Source: Steromphala cineraria (lineage: Eukaryota; Mollusca; Gastropoda; Trochida; Trochidae). From it: 64,000 nt of DNA. This document shows positions 35,616-48,394 of this stretch, piece by piece; the stretch's first letter is position 1; every line of letters starts with the position of its first letter. The stretch covers positions 66,038,239-66,102,238 of the forward strand of contig OU744723.1 in NCBI GenBank assembly GCA_916613615.1, in the 5' to 3' direction. The position numbers were made by a program, and so were the translations under genes. Under the pieces are notes generated by a model, which searched no databases, had not been told where the DNA came from, and saw only the letters and a program-made list of their open reading frames with translations.

Positions 35616-36386
35616 AAGTACTCACGGAAATAGAAATAAAATGGTTTTTGGCTTTTACTTTTACATGTATATTACTCGACCAATGTAAGTAATTCCTACA
35701 GATGTTAAAATAACTATGTTTTTCCCAACTAGGCCTTTTTAAATCATTGCAAAAATATACTTCAAATTGACTTTTTTCAGATGAAACTATCAAAAATTAG
35801 CATATTTTCCATATATTTTGAAACCTGCTATAGCATACGTCACTCTCAGCAATGCGTATGACAATAAACCTGCAACGCTCTTTTCACTTGAATTTGCAGT
35901 TGCACGTGCGTTGCAACAGCAACTCTGCAGTTGACAACAGAAGTTATGAATGAACTCGTAGGAATAGTAGTTTGTAACACGCGTTTATGTCTGTAAACCT
36001 TAAAGGAAACCAAGTTCTTTTTCAATTATCTTATTATTTTTTAAATCATATAAGATAGGAATGACATATGTAGAGGACATATGATATAAAATTAGTATAC
36101 ATTAAACAATGTACTTTAACGGACGGTACAGAGATTACAGATGATTTACATACCATAGCTTGCATCAGAAACATACATATCGATTTTAAAATAATTTCGA
36201 GGCGTGAAAATGACACATTTTTCTCTCCTGTAAATTCATATATTTCGGGGGATTTTACAAAAACTGTCTGAAACAAAAGTTGGGAAAAACCATTGTGAAT
36301 GAATATTTAGAATACAAAAATCTTAGTAGTTCCAAAAAAAAAAAATCGCCTTTTTGAGCATTTTATTTCTATTTCCGTGAGTACTA
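35616..36386. mobile_element. ~770-bp TIR element (Tc1/mariner-like MITE)
   Basis: AGTACTCACGGAAATAGAAA at the left begins a 27-bp inverted repeat that is perfect at the right end (36358-36384). The flanks offer TA on both sides (TAA|AGTACTC and AGTACT|ATA), fitting a TA target site. Subterminal GTTTTTCCCAACT (35719) and AGTTGGGAAAAAC (36277) are also inverted. No transposase frame is present; the minus-strand frames 35599-35793 and 36046-36276 show no motif. Non-autonomous. Confidence 0.8.
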
Positions 36387-37099
36387 TAGTACTGATTATG
36401 TGCTTGAAAAAACTAAAACATATAAATTCACATTTTTCACATTTGAAGTAGCAAATGTGCGTAGGAGTATTGGCTTTAGTTTAAAAAGAAGCTTCAGGAC
36501 TCTACTGCTAAGCAATCAATCAGTATATTCTTGGACATGAAATATAATGCATTTATTCAACAAATAATGGGCATTCCTTGTGCATGTGAAGATCTTTGCC
36601 TTATTGAATGTTAGAACTGTTTACCAGTACTGTAAATCTGATTTTAGTGGGGTTGACGTGATATTTTGTTTTGATATATGTATTTTTATTATAAATAGGA
36701 CGGATAAGTACAAAGTTAGTTTATGCTCTTCTTAAACATTCATATCAAAGAGTTTACAATTTGTTCCCCTACTGACTTACAAATATCTGCCTTTCTCAAT
36801 GAAAAGATCCAGCATGTTTCATATGTTCATTGCATGATGACACGGAACTCTACTGTCAGATATTTGAACAGTAAATCTCATGCATAGTGCCTACAACTGC
36901 ATCTTTTATCCAAAAGGGTTATATAATGTAAATTGTTCAAGTCAAGAATCCTGATAAACGTGATATACACAACGAACTTAATCAAGCTATCCCAATTTTG
37001 CTAAAATAAAAACGATTCCGATTATACACTACTATATACAAGTTTCCGGGCAAACAAGCGATTTTCAATAGAACGATCTTCGAGCAATCTAGAAAATTT
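36387..37099. other. No feature recognised
   Basis: AT-rich, without repeat or exon that I can support. Confidence 0.35.
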
Positions 37100-38110
37100 C
37101 ACTCAATTTTCGTTTCCCTGTCTCCTGGTAGCTGTATTTACAACGAATTAGATATTTTTGAATCTAAAATCAAGTAATTGGTATAGGAAAGACTCTGTAT
37201 CATAAACAATATCCACTACTACCATTTAACATTCTTTGTATCTGTGGCCAAAACCAAAGAAGCAAATCAGTTTACAATATATTACTACCACAGTATCAAC
37301 CCAGACCTTCTAGTCAAGATAAATGAGAAGTTATTTTGAAAAGAAAATATGACAAAGAAGAATGGTCAAATATCTATTTAATGGCAAATAGGTGCACAGA
37401 AAGTGTACAGTTGAGATGGTTTCATTTTAAAATTATCCACAATATTTTGATGACCAAATATAAGCTACATTTAATGAAATACATTGATTCTCCATTGTGC
37501 ACTTTCTGCGAGTCCACTCCCGAAACAACTATTCATCTATCATATGAATGTTCTTATACTGAGAATATATGGAAGGAATTATCCAGTTGGTTAGAGAAGT
37601 TGTCTGAAGGAATTATTGATCTTTCATTATGAAAATATCATTTTGGGTTTCAAGGGCAAAACTAATAATCCATTAAATGCTGTCCTTTTAATAGTGAAAC
37701 ATACTTTATATAAATTTAGTGTAAAAAAGGTAAAGCCCACTTTCAAAGTTTTTCAACAGGAAATACTGAACTACTACAGAGCCACAAAATACATAGCATT
37801 TTCAAATGCAAATCCAACAAAATGTTATTCTTTCTGGTCTTCCTTCGATACACTCTTCTCAAATATTGATGATAAATGAATCAAATATTGAGGTTAAACT
37901 ACAGAATCATTGAATATTAACCATGTATAATTATATTCTTACTCTGTTTATAATATATCTGTACTAGTATTAGATTTCAAACTTCATGTCTGTAACAGTA
38001 TTTGTTTATGTCATTACGAATAACTATATCAGCCCTATGAGGACTAACAGAATCAGCTGATTGTATGTATCTTTATGTATATGTTATTGGGTAATAAAAA
38101 CATAAAAAAG
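37100..38110 (+). mobile_element. Truncated L1/Tx1-like LINE
   Basis: Spans the broken ORF and about 230 bp of 3' UTR ending in GGGTAATAAAAACATAAAAA, which looks like a polyadenylated 3' end. The left boundary is uncertain. Confidence 0.6.
37336..37879 (+). pseudogene. L1/Tx1-like LINE: C-terminal end of reverse transcriptase ORF
   Basis: The first frame (37336-37632) reads ...RCTESVQLRWFHFKIIHNIL, then a zinc-finger-like CTFC-x8-H-x4-C followed by ENIWKELSSWL, typical of the C-terminal tail of L1/Tx1-type LINE ORF2 proteins. A frameshift near 37620 moves the rest into a second frame (37616-37879), which ends ...FWSSFDTLFSNIDDK with a stop. The catalytic RT core is not preserved. The element is 5'-truncated; decayed upstream sequence may extend to about 37.1 kb. 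Confidence 0.75.
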
Positions 38111-38732
38111 TAACCTTATAATAGACTTCTATATTATCATAAAATACTTAACCTTTAAATTTCTTTAAATCTCTATTCTCCCTGTACTTTCAATTCTCTT
38201 TCTGGTGGCAACATCTACATGTTAAAAGTCAAAAATATTGCATGAAAAACTTTAATCCCGAACTCAATCAATCAGTTTCTCTGCATTTCCGTATCCAATG
38301 TATTCCAATATTATCTGCTGATAAAGCAAGTCAGAAAGGGCAGAGGGAGTGGAATAATTGTTAATACCTTAAAACAACTTAATAGAATAGCACTCAATGA
38401 TATATAAATCACGATCTGAGAAAAAGTGATTAATTTTGAAACACCAAATGTCAACATGAAAATATACTTAATAAACTTTTATGAGCGTTCAGGGAGAATA
38501 GTCAGTTGCATCGCAGTAGTGGGCGTTGACAATGAGTTGTCTTAGATTAATTAACTCAAATCCATCCGATATATAGTAGAGACCACGCATTACACCAATA
38601 TTTAGAATGCCAATAAAGAAACCACGTATTCCCCTAACTCTGAAGCACATAGTATATGATTAACAATATTTGTACTTAACTAGGTTTTCTTGAAGGTCAT
38701 TGGTTGAGATAAAGATTTAAGATCCTCTCCAT

Positions 38733-39057
38733 GAAAGGGGCAGTAGCACGTTTTTTGAAAATTTTATATTTTAAATATTTCACTGATAATTGTAAGTTAA
38801 TGCTAAATGTATCATATTGACAGTGTTAACAATCTCATTGCACAAGCCAATCATCCATAGTAAAATCCATTGGCGGCCATTTTTGTGTGAACACCTTTAA
38901 TTCATTTTGTGTAAGAAAATTAATCGCATGGCTAAACTTTATGTTATATGTTTGAATTATTACTGCTCAATTTAGTTTCAATACATAGTCTTTCAATTGC
39001 AACCATTAATTATCATCACCTTATATTCCCCCTAAAAACGTGCTACTGCCCCTTTAA
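38733..39057 (-). mobile_element. TTAA-type MITE, copy 5
   Basis: GAAAGGGGCAGTAGCACGTT at the left (its TTAA lost) and AAACGTGCTACTGCCCCTTT with TTAA at the right. The interior carries TGGCGGCCATTTTTGTGTGA. Inverted relative to copy 1. Confidence 0.8.
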
Positions 39058-40639
39058 ATATTGTTTTGCTCTGCAACGAACGTCAATGACATAAATATTT
39101 ACGAAGAGTTAAAGAATCTCGCATTTCAATCCCCACATTTCAATGACCAGATGACTTGTTTACAATAACATCTTAAAAACAGTCATATATGTTCGCAGTA
39201 GCCTAATTCCATTTACAGGGATATTGTTATATTACAGCCTATAAAACATTACCGACCTTAACCTCGGGCTTGAGTAAGATTCACTTTCGCAAGGGTTCAT
39301 CAAAGTTTCTTCTGATAAACAGACGAAGATGATAAGCATATTGTTGTGCGAGTTTGTGTGGCAGATGTATATTTTGTAAATAGCTTAATGACTTTTAACT
39401 GTAATATTGTAATCTGCATGAACAAAAATAATGTAAGACTGCACGTGATGAATTTATTATTTTCAAATTATTTCAATATCATCTTGTATAGGTATCGCAT
39501 CTATCTTTGGTATGAACAAGTATTGTTTTATGATGTACTTAATATTGATTGTCTACATGAAGTTATATTTAATGGATCCCAAACATGGAGTTCGTCGTTT
39601 ATTCACAAGTGACCCTGTAACATATGTCTTTGTTATTACCAAAGCACATACATATAATTGTAGAACTAAACATAGTTTGTGCGGCTGTACGTGTATTTGA
39701 TAATGACAGAACGTAAACATTTGCCTACATGTGGAAAACAATGTCATATCTGACACTGATAACTTTATTATTCAAAAGAAGTTAATGGTCAAACCTATGT
39801 TTCATTATGGTATCTTTAAATAGGAAGACATATTGTATAGCTTCAGGTTATGCGATAACCATCAGGGACATTATTTTATATACACCACATTGCCATGGTT
39901 GATAGTTGTTTCCTTTCCAAATAAGTTTTAGCGTTAATCAAGTAAAAAGGTTAAAAACGTGTAATGGTGTAATTGTTGAGCGATCTCCGCTCTTTAAAAT
40001 TACTTCATAATCGTTTGCAATCTCATACAACACGTATTTCTCGTGCAGATTGAGAGTGTCCTAATTTGGTTGTCAGACAATTCTTAACCTGTAACTTAAA
40101 CTAACTGACTGTGTTGAGTGATACTAGACTAATATTCTCCATTCTTGAATTAAAATGAAATATGCCCCCCCCCCCCCCAAAGAAAATCTGTTTAATGTCT
40201 CAGGATATAAATAATTTAAACCGTTATGTTTTAGTCTGTAACAAAAACATTAACGTTGGGCCACGGATGTTGTTCAGTTCACCTTTAGCTGCACGGAACT
40301 CATGAATTTCACGTGCAAACAATCGATGCAGCACAACATCGGAGGCACATGGTGTTCAAAGAGGTGCGGTTATTGGAGATGTTTCCTGCTTCAAACAAAT
40401 ACATATCTGTGTTTAACGGTATTCTCAGGAGGAATTTAAGGTGGGTTTTATCGTAAAGTATCATTAGCTCTTTCAACTGTTGTCCTTGCAAGTTTGTGAA
40501 TTGGTCTGTACAATCAATGATCTTTTAGGAATAACAATTGTCAATAATAAAATAACATTTAGTTTAGTTTAAGCAATTATTTCGAGATGTTTTAAGATAT
40601 CACGTCAAAAGGAAGGGTTTTTTCCGAGGAACGATACGG
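39058..40639. other. No gene; short poly-C run
   Basis: AT-rich. A run of about 13 C at 40166-40178. Short overlapping frames on both strands (39346-39756) show no motif. Confidence 0.4.
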
Positions 40640-40736
40640 CAAGGTTTGAGGCGAAAGCCGAAGACCTGTGTTGTGCCCTGAATTGTAATAAAAGTCGCAA
40701 ATTGTAATAGCTGCCGTGAATTGTAATAAAATTTGC

Positions 40737-40773
40737 CTCAAATTGTAATAACTCGAGTTTATTACAATTTGAG
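40737..40773. repeat. Palindrome at the left edge of the satellite
   Basis: CTCAAATTGTAATAA and TTATTACAATTTGAG, perfect 15-bp arms, surround CTCGAGT. Left of it four ATTGTAATA words are packed into about 80 bases, in the opposite arrangement to the main array: an inversion point. Confidence 0.8.
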
Positions 40774-43700
40774 TCAGGTGTTTCAAAAATGCTAACTTGA
40801 CCTGAATTGTAATAAAATTTTCAAAATCTATTTTCTTTTCAGAAATATAACTGAAACTGTTTTATAGCCTAAAAACATTAAAAATATTTCTTAAACAATG
40901 AAAAAGTTCGATTCCATAAAGTTTGATTGACATAAGTCGGGTTTTTTACATTTTGAGTCAAGGGTTTCAAAAATGCTTACTTGCCCTGAATTGTAATAAT
41001 AAAGTCTTCAAAATCTATTTTCTTTTCAGAAATATAACTGAAACTGTTTTATAGCCTAAATATAAAAAAAATATTTCTAAAACAATGAATTTTTTTTAAT
41101 TCCATACAGTTTGATTGATATAAGTCGGGTTTATTACAATTTCAGTCAGGTGTTTCAAAAATGTTTACTTGCCCTGAATTGTAATAAAATTTTCAAAATC
41201 TATTTTCTTTTCAGAAATATAACTGAAACTGTTTTATAGCCTAAATAAATTAAAAATATTTCTAAAACAATGAATTTTTTTTAATTCCATACAGTTTGAT
41301 TGACATAAGTCGGGTTTATTACAATTTGAGTCAGGTGTTTCAAAAATGCTTATTTGCCCTGAATTGTAAAAAAATCTTCAAAATCTATTTTTTTTTCAGA
41401 AATAAAACTGAAACTGTTTTATAACCTTAATACATTAAATAATATTTCTAAGAAAGTGAAAAAAGTTCGATTCCATAAAGTTTGATTGACATAAGTCGGG
41501 TTTATTACAATTTGAGTCAGGTGTTTCAAAAATGCTTATTTGCGCTGAATTGTAATAAAATTTTCAAAATCTATTTTCTTTTCAGAAATATAACTGAAGC
41601 TGTTTTATAACCTTTATACATTAAAAAATATTTCTAAGAAAGTAAAAAAAGTTCGATTCAGTACAGTTTGATTGACATACAGTTGTAAGTAGGGTTTATT
41701 ACAATTTGAGTCAAGGATTTCAAAAATGCTTACTTGTCCTGAATTGTAATAAAATCTTTAAAATCTATTTTCTTTTCAGAAATATAACTTAAACTGTTTT
41801 ATAGCCTGAATACATTAAAAATATTTCTTAAACAATGAAAAAGTTCGATTCCTTAAAGTTTGATTGACATAAGTCGGGTTTATTACAATTTGAGTCAGGT
41901 GTTTCAAAAATGCTGACTTGCCCTGAATTGTAATAAAATCTTTAAAATCTATTTTCTTCTCAGAAATAGAACTGAGACTGTTCTCAACGCCTAAATACAT
42001 TAAAAATATTTCTAAAATAATGAATTTTTTTTATTCCATACAGTTTGATTGACATAAGTCGGGTTTATTACAATTTGAGTTAGGTGTTTCAAAAATGCTT
42101 TTTTGCCCTGAATTGTAATAAAATTTTCAAAATCTATTTTCTTTTCAGAAATATAACTGAAACTGTTTTATAGCCTGAATACATTAAAAATATTTCTTAA
42201 ACAATGAAAAAGTTCGATTCCATAAAGTTTGATTGACATAAGTCGGGTTTTTTACATTTTGAGTCAAGGGTTTCAAAAATGCTAACTTGCCCTGAATTGT
42301 AATAATAAAGTCTTCAAAATCTATTTTCTTTTCAGAAATATAACTGAAACTGTTTTATAGCCTAAATATAATAAAAATATTTCTAAAACAATGAATTTTT
42401 TTAAATTCCATACAGTTTGATTGACACAAGTCGGGTTTATTACAATTTCAGTCAGGTGTTACAAAACTGCTTATTTGCCCTGAATTGTAATAAAATTTTC
42501 AAAATCTATTTTCTTTTCAGAAATATAACTGAAGCTGTTTTATAACCTTTATACTTTAAAAAATATTTCTAAGAAAGTAAAAAAAGTTCGATTCAGTACA
42601 GTTTGATTGACATACAGTTGTAAGTCGGGTTTATTACAATTTGAGTCAAGGGTTTCAAAAATGCTTACTTGCCCTGAATTGTAATAAAATCTTTAAAATC
42701 TATTTTCTTTTAAGAAATAGAACTGAGACTGTTCTCAACGCCTAAATACATTAAAAATATTTCTAAAATAATGATTTTTTTTTATTCCATCCAGTTTGAT
42801 TGACATAACTCGAGTTTATTACAATTTGAGTCAGGTGTTTAAAAAATGCTTACTTGCCCTGAATTGTAATAAAATCTTTAAAATCTATTTTCTTTTCAGA
42901 AAGATAACTGAAACTGTTTTATAGCCTAAAAACATTAAAAATTTTCTAAAACAATGAAAAAAATCGATTCCATAAAGTTTGATTGACATAAGTCCGGTTT
43001 ATTACAATTTGAGTCAGGTGTTTGCACAAATGCTTACTTGCCCTGAATTGTAATAAAATCTTCAAAATCTATTTTCTTTTCAGAAATATGACTGAAACCT
43101 TTTTATAGCCTAAAACATTGATAATATTTTTAAAAAAATGAATAAGTTTGATTCCATACAGTTTGATTGACATAAGTCGGGTTTATTACAATTTGAGTCA
43201 GGTGTTTCAAAAATACTTATTTGCCCTGAATTGTAATAAAATCTTTAAAATCTATTTTCTTTTCAGAAATATAACTGAAACTGTTTTATAACCTTAATAC
43301 ATTAAAAAATATTTCTAAGAAAGTGAAAAAAGTTCGATTCCATACAGTTTGATTGACATACAGTTGTAAGTCGGGTTTATTTCAATTTGAGTCAAGAGTT
43401 TAAAAATATTTTAACTTCCCTGAATTGTAATAAAATCTTCAAAATCTATTTTCTTTTCAGAAATATGACTGAAACTGTTTTTATAACCTAAATACATTTT
43501 ACATACCCCTTTACAAATGAAAAAGTTCGATTTGATAAAGTACTTCTATATTAGGTGAGTTTATTGCAGATTGAGTCATGTTTTAAAATCTGAAACTTGC
43601 CCTGAATTGTAACACAATATTTATCAAATATTTTTAAGGTTTTTTTAAATGGATGAAACAGCTTTTAAAGCCTAAATTCATTTGAAATATTCCTTTAAAA

Positions 43701-44404
43701 ATGAATCAAGTTCGATTCCATCCAGTTTCATTGATTTAAAGAGGGTTCATTGCAATTTGAGTCAAGTGTTTCAAAATTTCACACTTGCCCTGAATTGTAA
43801 TAAACTTTTCCAAAATCTATGGGTTTTTTTCAGAAACATTACTAAAACTTGCTTATATTGTCAAACTCCATTTGAAAGATTCCTAAAAACAGAATAAAGT
43901 TCGATTTCATCCAGTTTCATTGATAAAAAGAGGGTTTATTACAATTTGAGTCAAGTGTTTCAAAATATCCCACTTGCCCTGAATTGTAATAAACTTTTCA
44001 AAAATCTATGTTTTTTCATATATATGACTAAAACTGCTAATACAGTCTACATTCATGTGAAAGATTCTTAAAAACTGAATAAAGTTCGATTACATCCAGT
44101 GTCATTGATTTTAAGAGGATTTATTACACTTTGAGTAAAGTATTTCAAAATTTCACACTTGCCCTGAATTGTGAGAAACTTTTTTCAAAATCTATGTTTT
44201 TCAAACTATTTGACTGAAACTGCTTTATTAGCCCAAATTCATCAGAAATAGTCCTAGTGAAATTGATGTGACATGGATTTATTACAATTTGAGTCAAGTG
44301 TTTCAAATTTGCCCTTCGTTGCAATAACAGTGTCATAAATCTATGTTGTTTACAGAAATATGATAGAAACTGTTTTTATATGCGCGATTCCTTATTTTGC
44401 AACC

Positions 44405-44566
44405 TATAGGAATCTTTATTCCTAGTCCCCTGACTATGGATGATTGATTTTTGTTATGAGATATTTTACATTTTTAAAATAGAACATAAAGGATATGCAT
44501 ACAAATATTAATACAAAAAAACATTGAAATATAAATTTTCGAAAAAACGTGCTACTGCCCCTTTAA
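44405..44566 (+). mobile_element. TTAA-type MITE, copy 6 (right part only)
   Basis: From TCCCCTGACTATGGATGATT to AACGTGCTACTGCCCCTTTA, matching the right half of copy 3. It interrupts the decayed end of the satellite, so it inserted into the array or was caught in it. Confidence 0.75.
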
Positions 44567-45150
44567 AGCCTCTATTCATTCGAAACAAATTATATGAAAT
44601 TTCAATTCAATACAGTGAAATTAATAAACATGTACGTGGAGTTAACACAATTTGAGTCAAGTATTTCCATGAAATGTAATACATTTTAAAAAATGTCTGT
44701 TTTTCACGAATAATATTACATAAAGTGTTTTCATGTTCCAGATAAATTGATATACTGTTGAAAAGGTATAACGTAAAATACTGTACAGTTACATTAATAT
44801 CTGTCTGCTTTATTATAATTTGATTCAAGTATTTCTAATTTTTACACTTAGCCTGAATTGTTATTAAAATGAATCATCATTTCTTTTCATAAATTATGTG
44901 ACAGAAATTGCTTTTGGCCTAAATATATCTGAAATGCTAAAAAAACAAGTATATAAAAGTTTCTTAGAGATGATTTAAAATAAGTTGGGTTTATCACATT
45001 ATGATTAGATACTCTAATACTGCTCTCAAATATCAATTGCACAAACTGAAATTATCATTATAATTCATATTTATAACAATTTGAGCCAGATATTTCAAAT
45101 TCTCAGCTTGCCCTCAACTGTACAAAGATTTTTATATTTCTCTTTTCATC

Positions 45151-46743
45151 AACAATGAAACTGAAACTGCTTTTATAGCCGAAATCCACTTTGAATTCAA
45201 TTATTCAAGTGGATAAAGATACTTTTTGCAGGGAAAAAGATTTTAGCAGAACTAAGCATTTGAATCATTGTCACCTTCGGAAGGCATTGATTTGTTTCAC
45301 TTTCAACGAAGAGACTTTTATATCGTCCAATACAATTAACATTGCTTTTTGAAAGGTGTTGCAATGTGTTTAATAAAAACTGACATGATAACCTTTGAAG
45401 ATATTGCAATGATAATAACGAAATAATTATGTTCGAAAAAAATACCCACAAACTGCACTCAAATTTAGTTGGACAAATCAAAATCATAATTGTCTGAATT
45501 TATAAAATTTGTGAGAACTTTCAAATTTGACTAAAACAAAGTTACAATAATCTCTTGTTATAGCCTCACTACATTTGATATAACTCCAATATTCATCTAA
45601 AATTTACATTACACAAATTTGAATTATAATTGTCAGGAATAATAACAATGTGAGCCAGGTATTTCAAATATTTGTGTTAATTTGTACAGCCTTACCAGGC
45701 AATGTTATTTGCCTACAGTTCAAACTTTGTTATTCAGGTACCTTGATAAAGTTTAAAAACTCTTAAACTACTTTTATCATCAAAATCATCATTCAATTTC
45801 TCATTGTTCCGACACCACGTAATTCTAGTCAGTTTTTTCAAAATCTTAAAAGGTAGATTAAACAATACCGTTGTGAATAAAATAATATAAATGCTCTTTT
45901 AATGTTTCAATTTTAAACACACATTTATTAGCCTAATAAAACGAAAATCTTATTTCAACTTTACAAATCTCCCTTAATTGTAGTAAACGTGTCAATCCAA
46001 AGGTAACTGTTTGATTAATCTCAACAAGTAAAAACTATCAATAAGTTTTTAAAATACATCTTCAAATTTACAAATATCTACAATTAAACTGCAACCTTAA
46101 CAATCGTTCATACCGAATAAGGTTTTCACAATTACATCTTTATTGATCACGACATCTTTATTTAATCAAGATCAAATGGATGTTGGTGTTATTTAACAAA
46201 TTAAGCACATAAATTTAGCTTTTTGTGTAAACATTATTGGCTTAAGTTTGCAATTCTAATTGTTTTAGGCATTGACAAAAAGTTGACAACATATGGTTTT
46301 CTTAACATCACTCTTTTGTTTTCAATTTAAAACTTTATCATTTACCAATTTTAGTATCTGAAAGAACAACCATAATAAGTGAATTGTCTTAACAACTCGG
46401 GTTTAAAGACATTGATGCGTACTAATATTTCATAAAAAAACTAACGTGCCTGGATTTATGAATTGCCTGTCCAAAATTGTTTATTGTAATAGATATGATA
46501 ATAGATATTTAATTTAACACAATTAGTAGTATAATGCTGAGCACATGTTTGCTTATATTTTTTCTTAACCATTATCATTTAAAATTCGAGAAGTGTAGAA
46601 GGAAAAAAACCTTATTATGACGAATGAGAAAATTCACTCAACACCATTCTCCATGATGCTCTGCTACAACTAGTTTGCTGATTCCATCTCATCAACTTAC
46701 TAGCAATATATCACCCAAACGTTTTATTCCTGACAATAATAAA
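45151..46743. other. AT-rich, no gene supported
   Basis: Scattered remnants of satellite words (CAATGTGAGCCAGGTATTTC near 45649). The 96-codon minus frame at 45197-45487 has no recognisable feature. Confidence 0.4.
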
Positions 46744-46834
46744 GATGAAGAACAAGTTATATGGATAGTCAACTTCTTGATTGCATTTCATGCAATAAAG
46801 AAGTTGACGATCCATTAACTTGTTTTTCTTCATC
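46744..46834. ncRNA. 91-nt hairpin, microRNA-precursor-like
   Basis: The arms pair as GATGAAG/CTTCATC, AACAAGTTA/TAACTTGTT, GGAT/ATCC, GTCAACTTCTT/AAGAAGTTGAC and TTGCAT/ATGCAA around a TTC loop: 37 base pairs with small internal loops and bulges, single-armed and unbranched. Length, pairing and small asymmetries match an animal pre-miRNA, and either strand could fold. No other copy is visible in the window, which argues somewhat against a MITE. I recognise no known seed and cannot show transcription; a single foldback element remains possible. Confidence 0.35.
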
Positions 46835-47289
46835 AACCAACTTCTAAATGCCTCTCAAAGAAGTAATAAAAAAGATGTTTATTATGTGTGAACCCATCCC
46901 ACTCCTACTAGCTTTCATGTCCCTAGAAAACCGAATATACCAACCTAACGTATTGATGTCAAAACAGTATTTGTTTCATCAATTCCCAATTACATACACT
47001 TAAAGTCCTCAGATTTGTCGATAATGATAGCTCAATAAGTGGTTTATAGAATTCATGTCCGGACATTGCTACTTCTATCATGAACATGTGTGAACTTAAT
47101 CGAAACCGGGATAACACAATTGTATATTTGGTGATATTTACTATATTTAAGTATTTTTCAAAATAAAGAGATTCCTTGACATAAAGATAACTTCTAGTTT
47201 CACTGTGACTGGTCAGATTTGATTTCCACATTTGTTTATGAATATCAGTTATTCTTTGGCTAAATTCATATATAAATCTATGCCTATCA

Positions 47290-47640
47290 GGTACATGTTG
47301 GAAAAACCAAACGTAACCAACGAGAAAGAGTTTTTTTTATCTAAAGAGGCTCATTTAACAAATGTTTATATAAGATAGGATATAAAGATTCTCACTTATG
47401 TACATAATGTAATAAGTTCACTGCTGATATTTCTCATGTATTATGGAATTGTGAACGTGTTCACTCTCTCCGGACCAAGCTTGAAAATTGGATAAATATC
47501 CAGGCAGAAATAATTATTAAATTCACTAAACAAAATGTTCTCTTCGGTTTCCCTTTCCAATGTGTTTCAATTATGACTGCAAATCAACTGTACTTTGCAT
47601 TATATTTTGTCAAGTGTACTTTGTTGACATGAATGATTCG
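47290..47640 (+). pseudogene. Decayed L1/Tx1-like LINE C-terminal fragment
   Basis: In one frame from 47388: LCT-stop-CNKFTADISHVLWNCERVH then LRTKLENWINIQAE. The CxxC...H-x4-C arrangement and W/L spacing match the LINE tail at 37.3 kb in type, though not in detail (a different family). At least one stop codon lies inside the first CxxC pair. Confidence 0.6.
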
Positions 47641-48390
47641 TCATGATGTGCTGTAATACAAACAAGTGGAATAGAACAAATATTATTTATCGGTAATCCT
47701 TGCTTATTCACGATTATCAATTATAGAAACCATTCGACCCGGCGTTTGACCCAAGGGGATTGTTTTTTTAAGCCATGACATTTAATATGTTCAGTTTTGG
47801 TAAATCTCTTTTACTGAATAAATCTGTCTGTCCTAGATATCTTCTGTGAAGTTTTTGGACGGACGTCTTTATAAAATGAATTTCGTCGTAGTTCTAATGG
47901 TATTTTGAGACCTGATATCATCCAACAAACTTATGGATATTATTCAAATACTGTTTGGCAACAGGCATCACAAGAATCACATCAGTGATTTCATTGTTTT
48001 TTACAGATTGACCATTTTTGGGGAAGTTTTTTGTAATCGGATGGCGTCGAAAACTGGAAGAAGGGTCTGTTCTAGATCTTTTTATTAGTTCATACATTCT
48101 TTGATCAAAGTTTGATATCACATTTGAAATGCTAAAGTGTTCTAATAAAGGTATTGCCGATATCAAATTAAAACTATATACTGTGAGTTCATATGTCTCA
48201 GAATGTCTTTAAATCGTTTTGCTTTATGGAAGTGTTAGACTTCAGCACCCAATTGATATTGATGTATATGGCGATTTTCCACATCCACATCCACGGACAC
48301 GCTCAAAGCGCTATATTATAACCCTGAAGTATGGCACTATTACAGTTTCTACTGAGCCCTAAGCGCGATGATGTAGGTCAGTACATCCAG
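47641..48390. other. No feature recognised
   Basis: AT-rich. A minus frame at 47918-48166 has no motif. Confidence 0.35.
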
Positions 48391-48394
48391 TGTG

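Larger units (their letters stand above)
40640..45150 (+). repeat. Satellite array, ~185-bp units (about 20 clear, then decayed)
   Basis: CCTGAATTGTAATAAA recurs at about 40801, 40985, 41173, 41359, 41543, 41738, 41922, 42107, 42291, 42479, 42673, 42859, 43042, 43225, 43419, 43601, 43789, 43979 and 44163, at 182-195 base spacing. Each unit holds TTTATTACAATT and its exact reverse complement AATTGTAATAAA about 35 bases apart. Central copies are most alike; copies right of 43.5 kb decay steadily to about 45.1 kb. Longer units (~194 bp, with ACAGTTGTAAG) recur every 4-5 units, and two consecutive diagnostic units near 40.94-41.15 kb recur near 42.25-42.46 kb, a higher-order repeat of about 1.3 kb (7 units). 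Short frames inside are shadows of the repeat. Confidence 0.93.

Noticed and set aside
40592..44336. Repeated short frames with HLTQIVIN in the satellite
   Set aside because: They are the translation of the satellite unit itself; frames are broken in most units.
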